Source: Pseudomonas sp. gcc21
GTDB taxonomy: Bacteria; Pseudomonadota; Gammaproteobacteria; Pseudomonadales; Pseudomonadaceae
Direction of reading: 5' to 3'
DNA length: 64,000 nucleotides
NCBI RefSeq assembly: GCF_012844345.1
Contig: NZ_CP051625.1
Coordinates: forward strand, 2,232,001-2,296,000
Below the pieces are notes generated by a model that was not told the DNA's origin, did no database searches, and saw only the letters and a program-made list of their open reading frames with translations. This document shows, one piece after another, positions 58,676 through 64,000 of the stretch. Each line of letters opens with the position of its first letter. Within the stretch, counting starts at the first letter, position 1. The position numbers were made by a program, and so were the translations under genes.

Positions 58676-58727
58676 GCAGCGGGGACGACCCCGTTGCAGC
58701 GACCATGAGTTGGGGACGACCCCGATG
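58676..58727 (+). ncRNA. Guanidine-II (mini-ykkC) riboswitch
   Basis: Two tandem hairpins, each with the same GGGGACGACCCC core and an ACGA loop, at 58676-58697 and about 58709-58727, joined by a short linker. This is the defining form of the guanidine-II riboswitch (ACGR loops), which binds guanidinium and turns on export genes. It lies just before the gdx ATG at 58744, and its second stem is next to the ribosome-binding region, which fits control of translation. The known partner gene is exactly of this kind. Confidence 0.92.
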
Positions 58728-58743
58728 TTCGTTTGGTAAAACG

Positions 58744-59064
58744 ATGAACTGGATTCTTCTTCTGCTGGCAGGTCTGCTGGAAGTTGTATGGGCGGTGGGA
58801 TTGAAATACACCGAGGGGTTCACCCGGCTGTGGCCGAGTATCGGTACCCTGCTCGCCATGATTGTCAGTTTCGGTTTGCTGTCAGTCGCCATGAAAACCC
58901 TGCCGCTGGGCACCGCCTATGCCGTGTGGGTCGGAATCGGTGTGATTGGCTCTGCTCTGCTCGGCGTGTTTCTCTTCGCTGAGCCCATGTCGCTCGGGCG
59001 GCTTGTCAGCCTCGCCCTCATACTGACAGGAATCGTCGGCCTGAAGCTGGCGGACACAATGTGA
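58744..59064 (+). CDS. gdx: Guanidinium exporter Gdx (SugE-type SMR transporter)
   Basis: A 106-residue four-helix protein of the small multidrug resistance family, Gdx (SugE) type: exports guanidinium in exchange for protons. The central Glu-13 is in [19 protein letters not shown], and the Gdx-type motif [19 protein letters not shown] is clear. The start at 58744 gives the right length; a longer frame from 58705 runs through the riboswitch and is rejected. The guanidine-II riboswitch directly upstream supports the function. Confidence 0.93.
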   Translation: MNWILLLLAGLLEVVWAVGLKYTEGFTRLWPSIGTLLAMIVSFGLLSVAMKTLPLGTAYAVWVGIGVIGSALLGVFLFAEPMSLGRLVSLALILTGIVGLKLADTM

Positions 59065-59166
59065 CGCCGTTCACATTCTGACCCCAGTTTGCTCCCGGCT
59101 ACAGGCCATGCCCGGCAAAGCTGGCACAATCGCCGAAGCGCCATCCCACCTCACAAGGAGACATCG

Positions 59167-60300
59167 ATGCCCGTCAGTCCCGCTGCCAACGTGCTTTACG
59201 GCCTTCCCCACTCACTTTATACCGGTATAGCCCGCAGCTACCTGCGCACGCAGGGCATCGCCTATCTTGAACTGCCACCCGCTCATGCGGATTTCGTCGA
59301 CAGAATCTTACCGACGATCAAGCGTAGTATCATCCCCGTGTTGGAGACACCGGACGGTGAGATCATCCAGGACAGCCTGGACATCATTGATCACTTCGAG
59401 CGCCAGGGCGTGCCCTACCCGGCCTATCCGGAAGGCCCGTTACAGTCAGTGCTGGCGGTCATACTGCAGTACTACGGCTATCAGGCCATGCTGCGCCATG
59501 CCATGCATTATCGCTGGTCCTACCTCGAACAACAGGAATCCTTCCTGCGCCACGCGTTCGCTACCGGCAGCGATGCCACGCGGGCCGAAGCAATCATGGC
59601 GCGGATGCAATCCTATCTGCCCGCGCTGGGTATCAATGCCGAAACCGTTCCCTTGATTGAGCGCTCCTTTGAAGGTCTGCTGGATATTCTCGAAGCCCAT
59701 TTTGCGCAACATCCCTACCTGTTCGGTGGCCGCCCAAGCGTGGCGGATTACGGGCTTATTGGTCCGATGTTCGCGCACCTGGGCCGCGACCCCGTGCCGT
59801 CGGATCTGATGAAGCGCCGTTCACCCAACGTATTCCGCTGGGTAGAGCGCATGACCGCGCCCGGCCTGGATACGCCGGATTTCCCCGGTTACGGCAGTGA
59901 ATTCATTGCCGAGGATGCTATCCCGTCCACCCTGGAGCCGCTGCTCAAGCATGTCGCCGAGGAAATCTTCCCTGAGTTGACCGCCAAGTTCGAGTGCATG
60001 GATGCGTTGATAGAAAAGCTTCAGCCGGAAGACGGCCAGCCCGTTGCGAGCAAGGCGCACCAGCGCCATGTGGGACAGGTTGAAACCACCTTCCGCGGCG
60101 CGCCGATCACCTCAGGCGTTGCGCCCTACTCGATGTACATACTGCGCAGAGCGGATCGGGTACTGGAGCGGGCCAGCGACGCGGACCGCAGCAAGGTGCA
60201 GGCTTATCTGCAACGCTTCGGACTGGACAAAGCGTTGCCGGGTGAGCGTGGTTATAGCGTCGATCGCCGCAACCATGTCGAGGTCTGGGAGCGTCGCTGA
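59167..60300 (+). CDS. Glutathione S-transferase family protein
   Basis: A 377-residue protein with an N-terminal thioredoxin-like GST domain (about 5-80, YGLPHSLYTGIARSYLRTQGI, IIPVLETPDGEIIQDSLDIIDHFE) and an all-helical C-terminal domain with GGRPSVADYGLIGPMFAHLG. A further C-terminal region (about 270-377) is longer than in ordinary GSTs. The activity and substrate are unknown. The ATG follows CAAGGAGAC. It lies after gdx and may share its transcript. Confidence 0.82.
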   Translation: MPVSPAANVLYGLPHSLYTGIARSYLRTQGIAYLELPPAHADFVDRILPTIKRSIIPVLETPDGEIIQDSLDIIDHFERQGVPYPAYPEGPLQSVLAVILQYYGYQAMLRHAMHYRWSYLEQQESFLRHAFATGSDATRAEAIMARMQSYLPALGINAETVPLIERSFEGLLDILEAHFAQHPYLFGGRPSVADYGLIGPMFAHLGRDPVPSDLMKRRSPNVFRWVERMTAPGLDTPDFPGYGSEFIAEDAIPSTLEPLLKHVAEEIFPELTAKFECMDALIEKLQPEDGQPVASKAHQRHVGQVETTFRGAPITSGVAPYSMYILRRADRVLERASDADRSKVQAYLQRFGLDKALPGERGYSVDRRNHVEVWERR

Positions 60301-60316
60301 GAAAAGGCGGGATGAG

Positions 60317-60341
60317 TCGACGGCTCGTTGCGAGCCGTCGA
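60317..60341. terminator. Hairpin between the GST gene and the OprD-type porin
   Basis: TCGACGGCTCG-TTG-CGAGCCGTCGA: an 11-bp perfect stem between convergent genes. Neither side has a T-tract, so a Rho-independent terminator is plausible but not certain. Confidence 0.55.
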
Positions 60342-60351
60342 ACTGCTTACG

Positions 60352-61614
60352 TCAGAGAATATCCAGCGGGAAATCGACAAAGACGCGAACTTCGTTGCCT
60401 TCGCTGATTGCGTTCTGAGCGTTGCTGGATACTCGCAGCGCCGAACTGCGCAGGCGCACACTCAGGTCCTTGGCCGCCCCGCTTTGCACGACGTACTGGA
60501 ACTGGTTGAAGAACTCACGCTCAGTACCACGTCCCGCCGCATCCAGATTGATATCGGTACCGCGCACATAGGCCACCTTGTAGCTCAGACCCGGAACACC
60601 GTACTCGGCAAAGTCCAGACCGTATGCGACTTGCCAGGAACGCTCGTCTTCATTGTTGAAATCAGACCAGTATGAATTCGCCAGCCAGATAGTCGTGCCA
60701 CCGTCACCCACGCCACCGAGATTCTGGTAATACCCATAATTGTAGCCGACATCGCCGCTGCTACGCTGGTACGCAAGGGTAAAATCATGCGGGCCGGTTT
60801 CGTAGGTAGCAGCAAGGCTCCAGATGCGGTTCTTGCCTTCTGTGGGATCGAACTCCTTCTCCTGATTTGTCCGGTAGCCACCGAAATCCAGCGTCAGCGA
60901 GTCGCCATTGTCCAGCGGGCGGACATAGTTCAGGTTGATGTACTGACGCTTGAGCACGTCCTCGACATCGGATGCATACAGGGAGGCGCTGATATTCTCG
61001 TTGAACTGGTAGCGACCGCCGAGTACATCAATAGCCTTCAGCGCTGCGCTGTCGCGGCCTTCATCGCTCTTGCGCGACTCGGCAGTAAAGCGCCCGGCAT
61101 GCAGAACCAGCCCTTCGATTTCCGCTGAGGTGATCAGGGTACCGGTGAAGGTTTCCGGTAACAGGCGCGAGTTGTCATGGCTCAGAACGGGCAATGTCGG
61201 GCGCTGATCGCCGTAGCTGATAACGGTATTGGAAACACGCGCCTTGAGCGCAGCGCCGGCATGGGCAACGTCGTGCTCGATATCGCCGTTATCGTCGACC
61301 ATGAAGAAGTCGATGCCGGGGTGACCCGCGCGACCATTGCCGCTATCCAACCGCACGCCGTACATGCCAAAGGCGTCTACACCGAAGCCGACTGTACCCT
61401 TGGTGAAGCCCGAACTGAACGAGGCGACAGCGCCCTGCCCCCATTCAGCCTTGTCCTGATTGCCCTGCTTGTAATCGCGGCTGATATAGCCGTTGCGCAG
61501 GAACAGATCCAGCGTACTGCCCTCTACGAAACCTTCAGCATCAGTCTGTGCCGCCATGGCAGGTGCCGAAGCCAACATTCCCATCAAGATAAAACGCGCT
61601 TTGTTATAAGACAT
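60352..61614 (-). CDS. OprD-family outer-membrane porin
   Basis: A 420-residue outer-membrane channel precursor of the OprD (OccD/OccK) family, used for uptake of small acidic or basic nutrients. It has a signal peptide (RFILMGMLASAPAMA, cut before AQ), the family opening AEGFVEGSTLDLFLRNGYISRDY and the typical conserved segments QGAVASFSSGFTKGTVGFGVDAFG and MYGVRLDSGNGRAG. The C-terminal barrel strand ends VRVFVDFPLDIL. The substrate cannot be read from sequence. It is divergent from the UMF1-type MFS gene. Confidence 0.9.
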   Translation of the reverse strand: MSYNKARFILMGMLASAPAMAAQTDAEGFVEGSTLDLFLRNGYISRDYKQGNQDKAEWGQGAVASFSSGFTKGTVGFGVDAFGMYGVRLDSGNGRAGHPGIDFFMVDDNGDIEHDVAHAGAALKARVSNTVISYGDQRPTLPVLSHDNSRLLPETFTGTLITSAEIEGLVLHAGRFTAESRKSDEGRDSAALKAIDVLGGRYQFNENISASLYASDVEDVLKRQYINLNYVRPLDNGDSLTLDFGGYRTNQEKEFDPTEGKNRIWSLAATYETGPHDFTLAYQRSSGDVGYNYGYYQNLGGVGDGGTTIWLANSYWSDFNNEDERSWQVAYGLDFAEYGVPGLSYKVAYVRGTDINLDAAGRGTEREFFNQFQYVVQSGAAKDLSVRLRSSALRVSSNAQNAISEGNEVRVFVDFPLDIL

Positions 61615-61797
61615 CTTGCTACATCCGTGCTTAGTGCGTGGCAGAAATCCTTGCCGGTCCGCTGGACAAGCGAGGAAATGTGACGGGCATTATCCACATT
61701 CCGCCGCTGCCGACCAATGGCGATGTGCATTCGCAGCGTCATGGGGGAGTGGTAATGTGGCGACTCCATTTGTCTGAACTGCTTGCCAGGAGTGTCC

Positions 61798-63162
61798 ATG
61801 AACCGCACCGAACTTGCGCCCAAGCGGGAAATATTCGGCTGGGCTATGTTCGATTTCGCCAATCAGGGCTATACGCTGCTGATCATCACGGTGATTTTCG
61901 GCGACCTGTTCACGCGGATCATCGTCGGTGATGCGCCGGATTACCGGATGGGTAATCTGCTCTGGAGCCTGGCGTTGGCGGTCAGCTATCTGATGGTTGT
62001 GGTGGCCAACCCGGTATGCGGTGCGATCATGGATTATTCGCACAGCCGCAAACGCTTTCTGTTCGGCAGCTATCTGCTGACAGTGCTGACCACTGCACTG
62101 CTGTACTTCGTCGAACCGGGCTGGATCCTGCCGGCCATGCTGCTGATTATCCTGTCCAACTTCGCTTATTCGATGGGAGAAGGCTTCGTCGCCAGCTTTT
62201 TGCCGGATCTCGGTCCACGCCAGGCGCTGGGCTGGATTTCCGGGCTGGGATGGGGCGTCGGATATATCGGCGGCCTGGTGGCCACCGCGTTTACGCTGTT
62301 TTTCCTGGGCGATGTGTCGGCTGAAAATTACGAGACTATTCGCTGGGTAGGCCCTTTTGCCGCCGGTTTCTTTCTGGTGGCAGCGATCCCCACTTTCATC
62401 TGGTTGAAAGAGCGCGGGGATAAACGCGCGACGCCGGCCGGCCAGTCACTGGTCAGTGTGGGCATACAACGCGTGGCCATTACCTTCCGGGAGATACACC
62501 AGTTCAGGGATTTGCGCTCACTGCTGATCTCCATCTTCTTCTCGATGGCCGGCATCTACATCATCATCGCCTTCTCGTTCATCTATGGCGCGCAGGTGAT
62601 CGGCTGGAGCGAGGAGATTCGTGCGTTCATGTTTATCACCGTGCAGATTACCGCCGCACTGGGCGCCTTTGCCTTCGGCGCCTTGCAGAGTCGGCTCGGC
62701 GCGCGCCTGACCTATATTCTGACGCTGCTACTGTGGCTGGTGGCGATTCTGGCGATCTGGCAGACCCCCCACCTGACCGGTCTGCTGCGGGCGTGGTTGG
62801 GGGTAACGTGGGAGCCCCAGCATGTGTTCCTGTTTGCCGGCGCGCTCGCCGGGACCAGTCTCGGCGCCTCGCAATCAGCGGGTCGGGCATTAGTAGGCGT
62901 GCTGACGCCGCTGGGTAAATCCGCCGAATTCTTTGGCCTGTGGGGCACGGCTTCAAAACTCGCAGCGGTGTTCGGCATTCTAGGGCTGGGGCTGGTGCAG
63001 TGGGCGTTCGGCCTGGCCGATGCCATCCTGTTCTGCATGGCGCTGTTTGGTGTGGCTATCTTCACTGTGCTGCCCGTCAATGAGGCGCGCGGCAGCCAGG
63101 TTGCCGAAGACTGGCGCGAGGGCTCTACCGATTCGCCTCAGCTGAACAGGAGCACTCCATGA
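61798..63162 (+). CDS. UMF1 (Atg22-like) family MFS transporter
   Basis: A 454-residue, roughly twelve-helix inner-membrane protein of the UMF1/Atg22-like MFS family. The opening EIFGWAMFDFANQGYTLLIIT and MGEGFVASFLPDLGPRQALGWISGLGWGVGYIGG match that family. In yeast the relative exports amino acids from the vacuole; the bacterial substrate is not established. The ATG at 61798 follows CAGGAGTG. The stop codon overlaps the start of the DUF503 gene by 4 nt. Confidence 0.87.
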   Translation: MNRTELAPKREIFGWAMFDFANQGYTLLIITVIFGDLFTRIIVGDAPDYRMGNLLWSLALAVSYLMVVVANPVCGAIMDYSHSRKRFLFGSYLLTVLTTALLYFVEPGWILPAMLLIILSNFAYSMGEGFVASFLPDLGPRQALGWISGLGWGVGYIGGLVATAFTLFFLGDVSAENYETIRWVGPFAAGFFLVAAIPTFIWLKERGDKRATPAGQSLVSVGIQRVAITFREIHQFRDLRSLLISIFFSMAGIYIIIAFSFIYGAQVIGWSEEIRAFMFITVQITAALGAFAFGALQSRLGARLTYILTLLLWLVAILAIWQTPHLTGLLRAWLGVTWEPQHVFLFAGALAGTSLGASQSAGRALVGVLTPLGKSAEFFGLWGTASKLAAVFGILGLGLVQWAFGLADAILFCMALFGVAIFTVLPVNEARGSQVAEDWREGSTDSPQLNRSTP

Positions 63163-63440
63163 ATATAGGCGTACTGACTTTCAGGATATCGCTGCCCGGC
63201 TGCGGTTCTCTCAAGGAAAAGCGCCAGCGCATGGGCGGGCTACACGAACGCTTTGGCCGCAACCCGGCAATCGCCGTCTGCGAAAGCGCAGACCTGGACC
63301 GGCTGGATTCCAGCGAATGGTCGTTTGTAGTCGCAGCGACCTCTGCCAAAAAGGTCGAGTCCATCTGCAGTGAAATCGAGGACAAGCTTCAGCGTACCGT
63401 GGATGGCCGGGTGCTGGATGTCACTCGGGAAATACTTTAA
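63159..63440 (+). CDS. DUF503 family protein
   Basis: A 93-residue small protein of the DUF503 family (YlxP-like), with MNIGVLTFRISLPGCGSLKEKR at the start. The family is linked to ribosome-binding-factor neighbourhoods in Gram-positive bacteria; its function is unsettled. The 4-nt overlap with the MFS gene indicates coupled translation. A small GC hairpin (CCTGCGTTGCGCGCAGG, near 63450) lies between this gene and the convergent acyltransferase. Confidence 0.8.
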   Translation: MNIGVLTFRISLPGCGSLKEKRQRMGGLHERFGRNPAIAVCESADLDRLDSSEWSFVVAATSAKKVESICSEIEDKLQRTVDGRVLDVTREIL

Positions 63441-63482
63441 CGGCCACGTCCTGCGTTGCGCGCAGGCCTCTGGCGCGAGCGC

Positions 63483-64000
63483 TCACTGAACGTCCCCACC
63501 GGGAAGAGCCTGGATGCTCTGGAGAAAGGCTTGATAGACGGCGGTTTCCCTGAACGCTTTAGCGGCCATTCGCGAACCGTACAAGCTGATATGACCGGAC
63601 GGATCAAGCCCGAATGGCACGTTCTCGGCGGTCACGTCAGAGCGAACACCCTTTACGTGAAACATCGAATGCCGGTCGATGAACATGACATTCGCATGCC
63701 GGCTGGCATAGTCCGCAAGCAGGCTGTTAGCCTCTCTGGCAGGCACATCCCGCGTCTTGCGGAACCGGGTGATATCAAATTCACCACCGAACCGCAGGCT
63801 GCGTTTATACATGTCCGCTACGCTGACATCGAACGTAGTCGGCGAAGCCATCACCACCACCATCCCGGTGCGTTCAGCGAGATAATCGATCGCCTTGACT
63901 ACGTTGCGCATATGGTTGTGCTCCTGCACAGCGCCCCACTGACCCGCCAGGATAATCAGGTCATAGCTATCGGCTTGAGCTTCCAGGTACTCCCTGTTGA
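63483..64000 (-). CDS. Acyltransferase C-terminal SGNH domain (cut by window edge)
   Basis: The frame is open from the window edge. Reading inward from 64000 it gives NREYLEAQADSYDLIILAGQ and then VVMASPTTFDV. This is the C-terminal SGNH-hydrolase-like domain of membrane acyltransferases such as OafA/YrhL, which acylate surface sugars. The DxxH catalytic pair is in FGLDPSGHISLYGSRMAA. The N-terminal acyltransferase-3 membrane domain, if present, would lie outside the window, so the protein type is inferred from this domain only. Confidence 0.75.
   Translation of the reverse strand, partial: NREYLEAQADSYDLIILAGQWGAVQEHNHMRNVVKAIDYLAERTGMVVVMASPTTFDVSVADMYKRSLRFGGEFDITRFRKTRDVPAREANSLLADYASRHANVMFIDRHSMFHVKGVRSDVTAENVPFGLDPSGHISLYGSRMAAKAFRETAVYQAFLQSIQALPGGDVQ

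Noticed and set aside
58701..58740. Tandem GGGGACGACCCC as a simple direct repeat
   Set aside because: Loop sequence, spacing and the downstream gdx gene identify it as a riboswitch instead.
58705..58743. Longer N-terminus of Gdx
   Set aside because: The extra codons run through the second riboswitch hairpin, and the family starts at MNWILL.

Overview
The window is about 64 kb of chromosome from a gammaproteobacterium of the Pseudomonadaceae. The protein sequences and gene order match the conserved Pseudomonas core: yecA-pepP-ubiH-ubiI; zapB-like-zapA-6S RNA-fau; ilvA/rpiA; serA divergent from the D-2-hydroxyglutarate dehydrogenase gene; folA-thyA-lgt; ptsP-rppH; gcvT-gcvH-gcvP. The moderate GC content and a marine-type accessory set would fit the Halopseudomonas (P. 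pertucinogena) lineage. That placement is inference from memory, not a database result. No insertion sequence, prophage, CRISPR array, tRNA or rRNA gene was seen.

Layout. 1-6.4 kb: arginine and branched-chain amino-acid genes (argE cut by the window edge, amn, argA, ilvD). 6.4-9.3 kb: leftward run TSUP permease-lgt-thyA-folA. 9.4-16.3 kb: NRDE protein, ptsP-rppH, a HAD hydrolase, rlmI, a GcvR-type ACT protein and an encapsulated-ferritin-like protein. 16.4-22.2 kb: accessory genes, namely an SDR enzyme with an apparent signal sequence, an MFS exporter, an arsenic-type gapdh-arsH pair and mgtE. 22.4-34.3 kb: a long leftward block with the glycine cleavage genes, ferric-iron ABC transporter genes behind a Fur-like site, two ubiquinone hydroxylases, pepP and yecA. 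34.5-36.6 kb: division genes, 6S RNA and fau, then an EVE protein. 36.8-43.7 kb: ilvA, rpiA, D2HGDH and serA. 43.8-49.2 kb: DUF523, a prolyl-hydroxylase-type dioxygenase, a lipase-like hydrolase and glcB. 49.3-51.9 kb: a BqsRS/CarRS-type two-component operon with two PepSY proteins. 52.1-56.6 kb: a secreted metzincin-lectin protease with a separately encoded prodomain-like partner, then a TonB receptor. 56.8-64 kb: YghU, MOSC, a guanidine exporter under a guanidine-II riboswitch, a GST-like protein, an OprD porin, a UMF1-type MFS transporter, DUF503 and a truncated SGNH acyltransferase.

How the genes work together. SerA and D2HGDH form a known couple: SerA makes D-2-hydroxyglutarate while driving serine synthesis, and D2HGDH recycles it. 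GcvT, GcvH, GcvP and the ACT protein handle glycine and one-carbon flow, which also feeds ThyA, FolA and Fau. Iron and other metals recur as a theme: Fur-like sites before fbpA and the TonB receptor, the ferritin-like protein, the BqsRS-type operon and MgtE.

The strongest non-routine observations are: (1) a metzincin without its own prodomain, preceded by a gene encoding a prodomain-like, membrane-anchored protein; (2) a two-hairpin guanidine-II riboswitch before gdx; (3) an exact TTAAG-N6-TTAAG site before the two-component operon; (4) an arsH-gapdh pair with no arsJ; (5) an encapsulin-type ferritin without encapsulin or targeting tail; (6) a 43-codon reading frame between gcvH and gcvP with a perfect Shine-Dalgarno but no standard start codon; (7) several dispersed palindromic repeats.
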